Positions 36,801 through 50,800 are shown, counted from the first letter of the stretch. The stretch: DNA of 64,000 nt from Trichoplax adhaerens (GCF_000150275.1 NW_002060954.1:896074-960073); one strand, 5' to 3'. Numbers and translations are program-made. Notes: generated by a model from the sequence alone, not told the origin.

Positions 36801-39800
36801 CTTTGAAATTGAAAGATGTAATTTACTTTCGTCTTAATCACATACCTTTTAAATTCAGGTAAGCCTGTGGTTCATCAAAGTCAGTAATATTCTTATGAAA
36901 AAATATCGGGAAATGGTTATTATATGAAATGTTGATAGTTCGATTGCAAATTCATTTGTTAGGTATATCATACACATTTATAATACCTCTAGTTGCTGTA
37001 TCAATTTCTCTATGGGTTTAACTCTTAATTTAGCACAACTTTGTCGGTAAGCTGATATCATCTCGCTGGCGGTTGTAGCAGAAGCTATAAATAAAATGTA
37101 ACTAGATCAGATACAAACTCGTATAATTTTAACTAGACCTTGCTTCTTTAATTGCAACTGTCTTCCTGTATTAAGTAGACAATAAGCATAATGACAAAAT
37201 AACTTTAATGCTACATATATTATATGATACTGCACCCCATTAACCTATTATTAAAATCAAATTTAGTTTCATAATTATTTTAAGCTTCAAAGTGTAGAGA
37301 GGATATACTTATTATGAGTGCAATAGGCATAACTAAAATGTTATGTGAAACTTCACACAGCACAAATTAAATGATAAACTATTTAAGAAATCAAATCTAG
37401 TTTCAGGGGTATTTAAAGCTCCATGATGTGGAGAAATTTTCTTTACTTTACATCAACAAGCATAAAATAGATGTTGTTTGTGACCAGAATTAACTTCAGA
37501 TTGGTAAATGTCAAAAAAACTAAGTTAGATTTCAGTAAATACAGTATGATTGCGATGCTATAGTATTTAGTAAAGAATAAAATAAAAGTGTGACAACTTT
37601 ATTCTATTCAGGGACTACAGTACTACCCCCAGAAACTCCTAGAAGTCCCTGACTACCCCCCCAAAAAAAACTCTAAAAATGAATTAACCGATATCTTTGA
37701 TCCACGCCAGATTTACTCAGATATGTACAGTACAGTAATAGAAACTCTTAACGGCCATTGCTAGTATAATCAGTTTTGATAAAATATTATGTTCCATATC
37801 CACCTTATTTATTGCTATGAAATCGGAAGTAAAATCTTGGATAACCTACAGGTGATTGCTGGAGGTTGATATATTTAGGTTCGATGATGATAATGTTACT
37901 CTTAATGATGATATTGTGTTCATCAGTGTATTTTTAATTTATTGTATAGCTAGGACTTATTTCAACAGCTAGTAATAAATGTAGCTTCATCTTATACTGT
38001 ACTGCAGTAGCTGGTATGAACTGTTAATAGAATATATCTATCTGGCTCTAGATAATTTACACGAACCTGATATAATGAATCATAATTAATTATTGCTAAA
38101 AGGTTGGTAACAAAAAGTGTATATTGTATAATACTTTTTGACACTGTATGACAGCACTGGATGTAAACTTGTAGAATAACTGTTGTATGCCGTTGTACAG
38201 CACGATGGTATTTATAATAAATACATCAAAATATATCATATTATTACGAATCGATAAGATTTTATTATCCGTTACATGTTTGTTTGGATAAATACGAATT
38301 CATCTGTTGAGTTATTATTAATATGGCACTTCAGTAGTCAGTCTATGCAGTAATCTGTTTTCCACAGTAGAGAGCAACTGCTAACTTTTACCTCTAAATG
38401 TACAGTACAATACTGGAAAGTTCACACATGGTCATGAAAATTTTTTTTTGACTACTAGCTACTTTAATTTCATCATTTAAAAAGTAACAAATTCACTATA
38501 CTTAACTCTGGTAGAAAATGTACTAGTGTGAGTTTTTACATAGCCAGAATTTTATTTTTAGCTGAGATCAAATTATAGCAATTTTAAAAATTCGACCAGG
38601 CATTTTGCATTAACGTGCACAGTTTAGCAAGTTCACTAAAGTCAATCATTGCTGACTGCCGATTGTGCTATTGGATGTATGATCCTTGAATTTAAAATCA
38701 GTCATGATTTTATTAATATTTTTTTAAATATATCATAGATATTGTCAGCCAATGTACTGTACTGAGCATTCACAGTGATTACATGTAATACACTCAATTG
38801 TAGTCATGATAAATTATTAATTAATTAACATCTGCGGTTTTATACTTTTATTAATCTTACAGTATGGTACCGTAAAATGTACGGGGTGAGATATACTCGA
38901 AAAAGCTGTGGGAAATCATACAAGTACAGTATATGATTTACTGAGAACGTGGGCTTCTAAACATTCAAATACCTTGAATAAGTTCTAGGATAATTATGAC
39001 ATGGTTTACATTCGATATGCTTTAATAAAAGAGGACGTATCTAACTTGCAGTGTTGAGCGAGTGTTGATCAGTTTTTTTTAAGACAAATTATAATACTGT
39101 GGTTTGACCACTACTAAGATTAGCTTAATAAAAGGTGGCTAAATCTTACTACACATTCTGGATTAACGATTTTTTTTAATCTACTATATACCTAGAGTTG
39201 GAAAGTGTATTATAAATTACTGACATACGAATTCGTTACAGCATTTTTGGTGGTAGTATAGTTATATTTTATCACTTATTAGAAAGCACTCTTTAGTTTA
39301 TGTTTTTGTTAGTTGTGAAAGATGTCTTGAACTTGAAAGAGCGTTCCGATTGTTTTCGATTCAAAGTACTGTAAAGGCTAATGATAGTGCCATTTAAAGT
39401 ATACAGTCCATTCAGTACATGATAAAACTAACTAATAACAAAGTTACCAACTGTACTCTCTATATTGTGTACAATTCTAAAGACTTTTACCGAATTCGTA
39501 TGAAGTAAATAAATCAGTGCATGTTAACTCGGTTAAATCAAGGACAATTTGAATTAGAGAGCTGTTCAACTGGTAACAGAATGGGGTTCTACTGGAAGTA
39601 AAAGCAATCGAGAATGATAGAGCAGCAATAAAGCGTATGTTCCATTAATTTCAACTTGTACGTATCAGAAATAAAAGAAACTGGAGTGAAAACAGATACT
39701 GTACATCCATGGTTTTATCATATCGAAGAAGCCATATGAATACTATTTGAATAAAAAGGCACTTGATACGTATGGTATACTATATAGTATCGGTGTAATG

Positions 39801-40323
39801 TGGCAAAGTTTGTTTTAGAGATTGGTTAGCAATAAATAAAGATGATGATGATGAGATGAAGATTAATACTAGTCGATGATGCTTACTTTTATTTTTGAAT
39901 TGAACTATTCTACTAGTTTAATATCAAGTTCTATTGTACTCCTTTCGATTTACCTGCAATCAAAGGATCCTTCACTTCAGCAACACCAGAAACTAAATTT
40001 TCATCGGAAAATTTGACAATCTTCTTGCCGCTTCCACTTGATAACGATTCATCGTCATTGTTATATTGTTGTGGATGTGAATGATGAGAGTTATCTTGAA
40101 TAGTAGGAGCATTAGCGTCCTGTTGATCATCAGCAAGATCTGTAGTGCTCTCTTTAGGTTGAAGATCTTCACTGACATTAGCCTCTATCTTTTCTTCCAC
40201 CAAGGAGGCATGTTGTCCTTTGACATCGTTAATACTGATATCGACACTACCCTCTTCTTGTAGCTCTGCTGATTTATCGCTTAGCACATGTGTATCAATT
40301 GCCAACTGATCGTCGTTACTCAT
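33816..40323 (-). CDS. PPP1R37: Protein phosphatase 1 regulatory subunit 37 (leucine-rich repeat)
   Basis: Thirteen exons: 39954-40323, 36987-37084, 36846-36891, 36605-36708, 35893-36012, 35604-35751, 35373-35518, 35141-35266, 34919-35060, about 34657-34826, 34282-34576, 34024-34155, 33816-33937. They encode about 672 residues (human about 690). Exon 1 is acidic and ends with the PP1-docking motif KIVKF (RVxF type, residues 101-105) followed by ENLVSGVAEVKDP, as in human. Next come TCETLEEIFKRARW, repeated leucine-rich repeats of ribonuclease-inhibitor type (LSTLHMENTHVSGRPL, LSLLDLRNNII, LETLNLGCNRITNEG, LIRLDLRENDI), KKEPV, and an acidic C-terminal tail. It binds and inhibits protein phosphatase 1. 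Intron 1 is 2.9 kb, long for this window, and holds scattered GTAC palindromes but no gene I recognise. The 3' edge of exon 10 is ambiguous by 3 bases. Confidence 0.95.
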
Positions 40324-40544
40324 TCTTGGTAAATAGTATATCTAAACCACGACGGAAAGGTAGCTCAAGTTGATACACAAATCAGGCTACCTTGTCTAAC
40401 TAAAGGGGAAATTTTGAAGCAATAGAAGATACAAATTAACGATTCGCTAGATATCTAATTTATTTTCGATCTTATAGTAATTATCATCAATGTTTATTAT
40501 GATGAATTGATCAATATGATCGTGATTGAGACAGACCAGTACAG

Positions 40545-40985
40545 TACGGTGGCAAAATGGAAAGTACTGTACACTGTAGACTGTACTCTATCACTCGGGC
40601 TCTCTGTGTACTGTACAAGTGTATAGGACAGTACAGTACGTCCACTACAGTACAGTGCTGTGTCAACAGCTTGAGCAATACGACTAACACGAAGTGAGCT
40701 AAAAATTGAAGATGGCCAAGGATGATTCTATGCAGTACTGTAATTATTATGGCGGCAGATAGAGGAGTTATTTATTGCACAGTACAGCAATAAGGTCGTG
40801 AAATATAGCCATCTAAATCTTCTTCGATACTTCAGCTGTGAGCTATGGTAAAAAACTATGTGAAAATAGATACCATATGAAATGGTAGACTGTCATCTGC
40901 AGTGAACAACTACAGTACTGCACAGTTGCTACCGGTGTACAAGTGCAGTAGTACTAGTACACTACTAGAGTACTGGTACAGTACA
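40545..40985. repeat. ACTGT/ACAGT palindromic cluster between PPP1R37 and COX7A2L
   Basis: Many units such as CAGTACAGTACGTCC and GTACTGTACACTGTAG, densest at 40545-40660 and 40905-40985. It starts about 220 bases upstream of the PPP1R37 start codon and runs into the satellite array at 40984. Confidence 0.8.
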
Positions 40986-41669
40986 GTATGTCATTTTTCA
41001 CAGCCACAGGCTCCCAACTGGTGATACCGACCGTGTCACACACACACACTTACCACTGACTTTACCAGTCATATGGTTACTATCAACTTGATGGTCTCCA
41101 GGAAAGTCCGTCTGCACGTCTGTACCGCACCCTGCCGAGTCACTTGTACTAGTACACTACTAGTACTGCACAGTATGTCATTTTTCACAGCCACAGGCTC
41201 CCAACTGGTGATACCGACCGTGTCACACACACACACTTACCACTGACTTTACCAGTCATATGGTTACTATCAACTTGATCGTCTCCAGGAAAGTCCGTCT
41301 ATACGTCTGTATCGAATCCTGCCGAGTCACTTGTACTGCACAGTATGTCATTTTTCACAGCCACAGGCTCACAGCTAGTGATACCGACCGTGTCACACAC
41401 ACACTTACCACTGACTTTACCAGTCATATGGTTACTATCAACTTGATCGTCTCCAGGAAAATCCGTCTATACGTCTGTATCGAATCCTGCCGAGTCACTT
41501 GTACTGCACAGTATGTCATTTTTCACAGCCACAGGCAAAGTCACAGCTAGTGATACCGACCGTGTCACACACACACACTTACCACTGACTTTACCAGTCA
41601 TATGGTTATTATCAACTTGATCGTCTCCAGGAAAGTCCGTCTATACGTCTGTACCGCATCCTGCCGAGT
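40984..41669. repeat. Four-copy tandem satellite, unit about 170-187 bp
   Basis: The unit begins CAGTATGTCATTTTTCACAG and continues through a (CA)n run and ACTGACTTTACCAGTCATATGG. Copies start at 40984, 41171, 41341 and 41509, so spacings are 187, 170 and 168 bases. The copies are nearly identical by eye apart from the CA run length and an extra CTAGTACACTACTAG-type insert in the first. An apparent 96-codon open frame at 41260-41550 is just this repeat read in phase. The array lies between divergent PPP1R37 and COX7A2L. Confidence 0.92.
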
Positions 41670-41840
41670 AGTGTACAAGTGTACACTGTACAGTACGGTA
41701 TTTACCGTTCGTTGCTTCTTCCTCCGCAGCTGTGCCCTGCCAGCTCTTCTAAATCTACAGAGATTAACTACTAGACTGTTGTTTAGTTTGGCTTAATTTG
41801 AACTGGAATTATTTTAAGGGATTGAATTCATCATCCAATC

Positions 41841-43371
41841 ATGTTTTACAAGTATAACTCTTTTTCTCATCGGTTACAGCCTACTGAACCTCTTCAAGCT
41901 TACAAACCTGAAGTATGTAAGATATTGATCAATTAATTAGAATATTATACTACAGTACTGCACATAGGGGCGGAAAGCTTGGACACATTCTACTGTACGT
42001 ACATGACTGTGGACTATATGTAGGCCCTTGTCCACTTCCCAAAATGGCGTGCTTGGATAGATTTACGCCAGCAGACTTGAATAAAGGCAAATTTTAATTT
42101 ATATTCCAAATCAATTCAGCCTTTATTCACTTATGTAACTGTAGTCGTTTGAATAAAATAGGTTATTGTACCGTTTTGATTGTACTGTACAGTACTGTAA
42201 TTTTTAAGCGATTAGGAGAGCTTCGCTAATAGCGTTGACCGATAGTTCAACTGTTTCAGTAGCTACTGTAACTGTATTTTATGATTTACCAAGCGATCTA
42301 ATCCACAAAACAGAATCTTTTTGATAGTGTTACTAATGCAATTGCTTATTTAAGTATTGAAGTTATATCAATTTTCACTATAATTCTCATATACGCATAT
42401 GAAAAGTTATTGTATTATTCTATTATACCTAATACATACATATGGCAAAATTGGGGATCGCAATATCTTCCTATACTTATGAATTCTTCTTATTTTTGAA
42501 AGGGTTTATCCAATGTCTTGCGTAAAGCACCAGAGATTCAATTTTCAGGAGCAGGCAAAGGCTATAACTTTATTACTTCCATGGTCTATAGGCCGAATAT
42601 GACGCCATTATTTCAAAGAATAATGCAGGCAAGCTTTCTCCAACTTTTATAAGTAACTTCGCAATCATCTATTGTATGAACAACTTACTATGCAAAAAAT
42701 GTTTGATACCCCAATTGTCCACTGTGCGATCGATTTTACGTAATTAGTGATAATAGGTTAGCTATGCTCTAAGTTTGGGCTATTAACATGCACGAATAAA
42801 TGTTTTAACCTAGCAAATTTACTAAATTTATTTATACGCGTATCATCACACCAGTCGGTAGTTTGCTGTGGAAGAGGACGAATTAAAAATTACGACTATT
42901 ATAACTTTAATGAGTAAAAGTAACTGCTCCAAAGTAATATAATATCAAAATTTCATGAAAAAATATTTCATATAGTATGTGCACTTTATCCAGCTTAATG
43001 TTAAGCCTTAACTTTAAGCAGCGATACTGCATTCTTAAACGTTTGTTTACCGTCATTACCGATTAATATCAAATATTTCACATTCACTATACAGTATGCA
43101 GTTATAATCGGCTAGATTACTCTACAACGAACCCTCGAGATAGATTTCTTTACATCAGAAATAAGGTTACAAAGTTGGCAAGTTCTCTTTACTCTCTTCC
43201 TTAAATATTTCGCAGGCCAATAATAATCAGATGGTCTATCTAATGCGTGGAACCAGAGATAAAGTGATATATCGCGGATCATTGGCCTTTGCTTTCCTCG
43301 CTTTTGGTCTTGGTCTAATAAATATTGGATTGGTAGCAATAAACAAAAAGAAACGTGTGCAAAGATCTTAA
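41841..43371 (+). CDS. COX7A2L: Cytochrome c oxidase subunit 7A-related, respiratory supercomplex factor
   Basis: Three exons, 41841-41912, 42503-42628 and 43216-43371, all phase 0, give 117 residues (human COX7A2L/SCAF1 114). The N-terminal extension MFYKYNSFSHRL..EPLQAYKPEGL parallels human MYYKFSGFTQKL..AYSPQGL, the part that contacts complex III. The COX7A domain has PLFQRIMQ, VYLMRGTRDKVIYRGSLAF and one transmembrane helix at about 88-108, ending in a basic tail. The protein links complexes III and IV in the inner mitochondrial membrane. Intron 2 begins GCAAGC after CAG and ends in GCAG, so it is a GC-AG intron. Keeping it would stop the protein at 42651 without the COX7A domain. Confidence 0.93.
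42629..43215 (+). other. GC-AG intron of COX7A2L
   Basis: The exon end CAG is followed by GCAAGC and not GT. Joining to GCC at 43216 after TTCGCAG restores the COX7A reading frame exactly (IMQ then ANNNQMVYLMRG). CAG|GCAAG is the usual GC-donor context. All other introns I traced in the window start with GT. Confidence 0.85.
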
Positions 43372-44960
43372 GCCTTAATGGTGGCGTATAATGTATTTCT
43401 GTAATAAAAACATGATAGATCTTGCCTAGTCTTTGACTATGACTCATTTCAAAAATTTTTAGTTTTTACGTACATATATATGTTTGATATGATCCCACAG
43501 TATTATCGTGCCAATATTGTAATGCCAATTTCTTGTACTTTCCGCTGCGTAATTCTATTATACTGTACAAGCAACACATCTGCCGTGAAAACATACCGCT
43601 GAAAAGCTCCTTCTCAAGTATCGCTGCCAACGTATCTGGAAAAGATTGCAGCTAAATGTTGATTTATTATGAGCTAGAAAATAATAAATTACAAATTCAT
43701 ACTATGATCATGAAAATGTAGAGGGTCGATATGCGTAATTCGATATATCTGATAAATTTTAATTTGTAATAACGTTAAATATGGATTATGTTGTATTTAA
43801 AAGAAACATTGCGGTACTGCATTTCAAAAGTTAGATTAAATGAATCGGTGCTGTATAGGAATTAATTTCTCAGTACAGTAGAATACAGCATAACTGCTAT
43901 TCTGTAAATTTTTGGGGCAAAGTTTCTAAAGAATGTCGTATTTTGTAGCAGAATATGAAAGAGCTAGTACCGATACTGGTAATAATATACATCTAGTATT
44001 GGAACATGCTGTAGTTTAAAAGATTTATACGGTGTATTTATACTAGTGCTGAGGCAGAGTTACGAAAAATTTATTATACTTACGGTCTGTGTGCTGCATA
44101 AAATACCGTAAGTTATGCATAATTTCTGTAAAAAGTATTGTTTACACAGTTTTAAAACAATATCAAGTTTGGTACTACCATCATTAACTCAAACTTTTTA
44201 TTACCTACAGTATTTTGAATTAAAAATTTCATTAAATGATAGCTCCTTAAGGAATATAATTAACTCCTATGCCTTGGACTAAAGTAATAGCGCAATAGTT
44301 GCCGTACAACACGTAGGAAGCAACCATCTTTACTCCTTAGCGCGGAGTATTCGATAGTTGTACATAGCATGCGAAACCATTTTGATATGTGGCCAGTTAA
44401 TAAAGATATTGGCATTGCCTTTGAAATATAGCAACGATTCAAATTCATTTATATTGCCATAGAATTTTATTAAAAATAGAATGATATAAATAACTATATA
44501 TGCGTATACTGTACATTCTTAGAAATTTTGAAAAACCTATTTGCAACACGTATTGTAAATAATTGTCAGTCGTTGCAATATATTGAGAAGCGTGTTCACT
44601 TATTAGGCAGGGTGATGTTGTTTTAATTTGCCTATCTACAATAATTAGTTGTATATTTAAGTTAATAAATAAATACAATTTCTTATAAAGACCAGAAAGT
44701 ACAGCAAAGAGAAAAGTGTTAGGCGTAATAAGATAGCTTTCTGACTATGTTGTTAAACTTAAGGCATTACCTTAATAAGCGTACATACATAACTTGATAT
44801 AATCATGATCTTAAAATGTATCTTTCCCTTTACGTTAGAAAAGTTACAAAATAGAATTAAATGAGAGTGTTACAGGGATCAGTACCATGGCCGTGTGCAG
44901 GTAACATTAACGCAAACAAATAAAAAACAAAATCGAAATAATCGATATCATGAATACTAG
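43372..44960. other. Convergent interval COX7A2L / CGRRF1
   Basis: AT-rich spacer between two 3' ends with only isolated GTACAG matches (about 43560 and 43870). Two overlapping minus-strand open frames at 44260-44678 lack recognisable domains, and I do not call them genes. Confidence 0.45.
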
Positions 44961-47438
44961 CTATAATGGAAAATAAGAGGTTATCAGAGATCTGCACATT
45001 GGACATGTTTGAACTTGCAGTAAACATCTCTGGCACAAACAGCTATGCCGACATGGCAATAAGACGCTTGTAATTGCCTGTGTTTGACAGACTACACATA
45101 CATTATTTAATTCTTCATTTTCAATGGTATTATCAGTTGAAATAAGGTCAGATTCGGTTTGCAAAGATTCATTTTCTTGATCTACAGCAAAAATTTTCTA
45201 TAAACATAACAAGGACATAAGATTTTATCTTTAAAATTTCATAAATCTATTTGGAAGTATCTTTTGACGTTAAGCTTTTAAATGGCAGTATTAAGTACAG
45301 GTAATGTTAGAAGTAATTAAGGTTTCAATATCAAATCTACTATACTAAAGTACAGTAGTTTTCCATCCAAAATCAAACTTTATAAAAGTATTTTAGCTAA
45401 ACCTGAAGTTGATATATGTGGCCATCAATTGTTAATACTGATTTTTGTAGAATTTCACAATTTTGCTTAAAGAACTCGTCAGGTAGATGAATTACCATAA
45501 TGAGCGCGATCTGCAAATAGAAGATGAGGATCAAATGTTATTAACATAGGCTGTCTTCAAAAGTGAGTAACTGACGATGCAGAATCTACAGCAACGGTAT
45601 GGCAACGAAGTATGCAGTACTAGAGTTTAGCAATTCTAGTGCACAGTTATAAAGAAATTTAATGGTAGCACTATAAGCAGTAAAAATAAATTATAATGCT
45701 AAAGTTTTAAAAACTTTGGTGATTCTATAAATGATGCAACTATATAGCACTAATAGTGCAAGAGATCTCTAATACAAGATGCAAGGCTATTGTCTGTATT
45801 TTCAGTCTGCACTACAGCCTTTATCCTTTAGTGTAGTTTACCGTATTGTTAAGCAGAAATTAGTAGTTATTATGAACAATTAACCGTGGAGGGATAATTT
45901 GGAGTACCAACTCATCCTTGCAGCTAGAAATCAGAGGGACTAGTAGTTAGATTACTTAGATATAGCCAGATTATGTCCGAAGGGTTTCCGCATTCAAGAA
46001 GTAGTCAGTAATTCGTTAATGAGTAGCAAAAATTTATTCTTCTGTAATACTAAAATTGGGTGTAACTGAGATTGCATCCAGCCCTTGAATTGATAGAATT
46101 GATTCAAGTTTGTGACAGATAATTTTAAGATACTGTAAGGAATGTCTGTCTAATGCAAACTTTTGTTTAGGATAATCTTACGAATAAAATCTTATACATG
46201 ACATTTTAGAGGTATTTAGGTAAGACATGGATGTTGACGTAGTATTCTGAATAAACTTACAACATATTTATCTTCTAAAACATCGACCCTCTCTTCTTCT
46301 ATGATAATTACTAACGGATACGAACTTCTCGGTAAAGAACCCAGAGATATCCGTTGATTATGTAATAATTTACAATTTACAATGTTCGGCTTGCATTCTT
46401 CGATTCTGAAATATAGCCATAAAACAAGGTAATATAATTAATATTTCAATTTATACAGTAGCATACTACACTGTATTTCTCTAAACTTGTATTGTTGGTT
46501 TAGAATATTCTCTAATTACAAGCTCTCGTAGAATGGAATATAATGAAAACTTTATTATCGACAACCTAGAGCAAAGATTTAGTACTTATACGTCGTAAAC
46601 TTCGTAATACAGTAATTATAATTATTAGGTATTCAACAGCTAAACAAACGCGTGCAATGCAAGTACTGTCATCTTTAGAAAGTCGAGCTATTATAAATAA
46701 TCTCAAGACATTATAAGCACATAGTTGAGTAATTGTAATTATTAATACTTGAATTGCTAACAGTTGTTAGTTGTTATAATGATAGCTAGTTAACTACCTA
46801 CAGATAAGTATTTCATTAAGATCTTTGTAATTTTAATCTTAAGTGATCCATAAACAAACCGTGAAAAATGAACAGTAAAGATATAGTTATCTACGTATGT
46901 AAGTTGCACGGAACTGAGTCGATTCACCTTATGGAATGGCTATTAACTTCAGAAATACTAGCAAAGGCATCACTCAGCAACCGTCTCTTCCATCCTGTCT
47001 TACGAATACGCTCTTGAATATCACTGATTATACGATACGTTTGATCGATTTTGACTCCCCAAAAGCTGTTGAACAAACCGACAGTTTTACTCCTTACTTC
47101 CAGTTCAATTCCATCTATCCATAGAACATTTGATGTAAAGTAAATTAGCATTTAAAGCAATCCTTACTAACTTACCGTAGCTATATATTACTTATGTCTG
47201 TTGCATAAAAATACTTACTCTCCGTAGATGCCGCTTGTTGATTTAAAATCGAGACAGAAAATGGATTCGAAACTCGACTAACTTGGATAGGTCTAGCCAA
47301 CAACTTGTAGGGATTATTATTTTGGTTGGTTACTGTAAATCCTCCCACTAGCCGAGTCAAGTAGCACGATATAACAATACAACACATAAATATTACTGCA
47401 ATAGTATAATCTAAACCTTCATTCACTTCATTATTCAT
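44961..47438 (-). CDS. CGRRF1: Cell growth regulator with RING finger domain 1
   Basis: Five exons, 47219-47438, 46928-47114, 46261-46405, 45403-45510 and 44961-45197, give 298 residues (human 332). Residues about 11-30 form one membrane helix near the N-terminus. The middle has NSFWGVKIDQTY and LPRSSYPLVIIIE, matching the human YWGCSVQKLY and VPRSRYPLVALL regions, then MVIHLPDEFFKQNCEILQ. The C-terminal RING has zinc ligands Cys254, Cys257, Cys269, His271, Cys275, Cys278, Cys285 and Cys288 (C3HC4), reading VCVVC...LLPCRH...CPMCR. It is an endoplasmic-reticulum-associated ubiquitin ligase candidate. It is divergent from FANCL with start codons 380 bases apart. Confidence 0.94.
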
Positions 47439-47818
47439 ATTGGTAATGCCTGAAACTCCATTAGATCTCTTCCATAACCTAGCTATCCAAGGGATGAACA
47501 GTATTTATAGCAACTTAACTACGAGGAATCAGTTTGAGCGATATGGTGCATAATGCAGCTTTCAGTACTGTACCTCTTACTAGAGTACTAACAACTGATG
47601 AAATCATCACAGTACGGTACGGTACCCTAGTGATTGTTATTACTGTAGTAGAAGCTCGACAGTATCCTACTTTTGCATTCATTGCATGCCTGGAGCTCAC
47701 CGGACACCAAATATAAGTTGTAATATACTATTAATTACTAAATGATTAGAAGTTAAGACTACGAATACAAGGCGACTAGCTCATCAAGATTAAAGTTAGT
47801 CATTTTCTATCTGGTTAA
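47439..47818. promoter_or_regulatory. Compact divergent promoter interval CGRRF1 / FANCL
   Basis: Only 380 bases separate the two start codons, so both 5' UTRs and both promoters must fit here. Near its centre (about 47565-47630) lies a GTAC-rich palindromic stretch including AGTACTGTACC and AGTACGGTACGGTACC. Short open frames on both strands over this interval are shadows of the repeat. The function is inferred from position only. Confidence 0.6.
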
Positions 47819-50800
47819 ATGTCATATCAAAACAGTCTTTTTGGTAATTGTCCGTTGCTTATCCCGCAAAATGATGATCTCACTTGTTACGAAGGCTTTA
47901 TAACAGTGCAGGTATGCCTGCTCAGAATTCACAAAGAGCAATATTATAACTGCAATAAAACTGACTAAGGTAGACTAAAATAGTAGCAGTCATTTAAACT
48001 GTAGGATGCATATTATAATAATAAATTACAACTACAGTAGATAATAATTTATTATCCAGTATCATATCATAGCTTCGTGTTATAATATGTTTACCATAAT
48101 GGTCCGGTAAATATAATTATAGTATTCTGATCTTAATTTTGACTGCGCACGTATCTTGTTTTTTACCCTTCGACTACTTTAGGAATTCACTGCAGTACAG
48201 CTTAAACAGTGTAGCATTTATTTAGTATAAAATAAATGCATGCATTATTATGTAGACGCTTATTGATCCTACAGGCATGTTCATATTCTTTGGCGATATC
48301 TATTAAAATGAATAAATCATTCGTACTGGAATTGAGCTAATTGCTTTAGCAGCTTGTTGTAAATCAATGCAGTTAGAGACACTTTTACTGTTGATTACAG
48401 TATATTATAGAATCTAATAAATATATCATGAATATTGGAATTTTCGATATAATACTTCTCATATTTTTTCTCAAATCGTTAGGAGGATGAATTCAAAATG
48501 CGTATTGCATTACCAGAATCTGGGTTACTATCCCAAGCGAAGTTAGTTTAATATATGGCTGTATTTTGTGTGTCCATATATTAGTATTAGCATGAACTGT
48601 TGGATTTGCAGATAATGCAGATATCACGGTCTATTTTTTTCCCCAGAAGAGAACTTAGCTTCACTCGCTGCAATACCATTTTTAAATGTACAGTACGCTA
48701 TCCCACTTATTGGATATACTGGAGCTCTACACTATAAATAATAGTATAATTTAAACTTTTCAAATATTTTACGGTGTTATTCCTAGCGGATCATTCCATG
48801 CATTTATAAATCAAATTTTGTGCCTGTAGCGAAACTGTTTCTAATTTCTGGCATGCACCTTGTAAATAAAACACTCTGCCCTGTTGTTCTTACAAATGTT
48901 GCTTACTAATTTCTAAAAATATATTTATACGAGTATATATCCATATCATTAACTACATACAGAATTGAATGCGATTGGAAATTAAAGAACATTCTTTCCA
49001 ACTATAAGCAAGTTATACAGCAAGTGAGTGGCGGCTATTTAACATTATATGAGTATAGATAATACCTTTTATACTATGCTGCATATTGTTTGAAAAGTAA
49101 TGTAGTGATTTAATGAAAGATTCATACAGCTAATGTGACTTACAATGCAAATAATAGTCTTCTTGAATTACATGATGACCTTGTTGATAAAAGTTATTAA
49201 TTTAGCTTGCTGTTGGATCTTAATTGCAATAACTTAAAATTTGTGCTCCCTTTAGAAATTAGAAAAAGCGGCAAATCTTATTCAATTTATGAAAGAGTTT
49301 AAAAACTTATTAGAGGTTATTAGCTAATTACTCTTACGCGTTAGCTTAACAGAAGATATAAGCTTAAATTCTTCAAATTTGATACATGAATTGAAACTGA
49401 CTACGGATATCATATACTGTAATGTATGTTGTAATAAATATTTTAGGAATCGTATAAAGTAAAACTTGGAACTACTTCTGGCATAGATGACGCATTTAGC
49501 CTTTCTTTCAAAGAGATTTTACCTCAATTAGACGATATAGGATGGGAGAAGTTAGCACTGATTTTACGGCTATTACTCTTTATCCTTGCTGTAAAATACT
49601 TCATAGCTACAATTTAATTGAATTTATTTAAAATCTTTGCATTAATTTGTTTAATTATAGTGTAGATAATATTGATGATTTATTTACTTCGATACGATTG
49701 GTAAAAAGGTAATCTTCTGTAGAACTATGCTAAGTAGGCTGATAATAATTGTTATATAAATGTCATATGATTTCGAAATATATTTTAACTTTACTACCTT
49801 AATTAGTCGCTTATCATGTATAAAGTATTTCTTCTAATTTAAGCTTCACAATTTCGATTGCTTTGCTTAGAGATTTAAAATCACGACATCACTACATAAA
49901 TACTCGGTTTTTACAAGAAGAGGAGATTTGTACGCCTGTTTTTACTACCGATTTACCTATCCCGTTACACTTACCAAAGGCAAAATATCAGGTAACAGCT
50001 CCTTTATATACAGTACATTCTTTCTTAGCGTTTACTGATGTCCTATACTAGTTTCGTTAAGGAAATCTTAAATAACCTAAAAGTTCGCATTGTAAAAATA
50101 GTTAAATAAAATTAATAAACTTTATTGTACTCGAATACGTTGATTATGATGAAACTACTGCATAATTATTGGAAATATTTTATTATACGATTAATCCAAT
50201 TACCTTATTTTTATATGCATAACTATTATATTATGATTCAAAACTATATCTACTTGAAATAATGAAATATTTTTAAAATATGCAGAGTCTGAAATTCTCG
50301 ATAAAAGAAAGCTATCATTATTTTTGCGAAGTAAGGATTACATTCCAAGAAAGCTGGTTTTGCAACTGAATATACTAAATATATTATTGTAATTGTTAAA
50401 TAAGTATATTGTTACCCGAGCACTCTTAGCATGTATTCAAATATGTACTAATACCATCGATTCACTTCTAGGCAATTGAACTTTGTCAAGCATTCTTTGA
50501 TGTCATGGATGAAATAGATAAAAATACGTGGGTTTTAGAGCCACAAAAAGCGTCGCGTGCGAGCAAAGAACGTAGATTTTGCTTAGGTAGATATCATAAT
50601 TTTGTTGAGCTATAGTCTCATTCTACGACACCGAGAAGGGTTGTAGCTGTCCAGTCATCATGTAACACTAAGAAATATGAACTATGCTAATTAACCTTCA
50701 TCAGGTAAAAATATATCTGTTCAAATTGATGTAAACCCGTACTATCCATCAACTATTCCTCAGTATCGATTTTTTGGAACAGATCATAGTAAGCTAGCTT

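Noticed and set aside
41260-41550. 96-codon open frame with internal protein repeat
   Set aside because: It is the tandem satellite read in phase, with no start context or splice structure.
43112-43447. 111-codon minus-strand frame
   Set aside because: Antisense shadow of COX7A2L exon 3, which has clear family homology on the plus strand.
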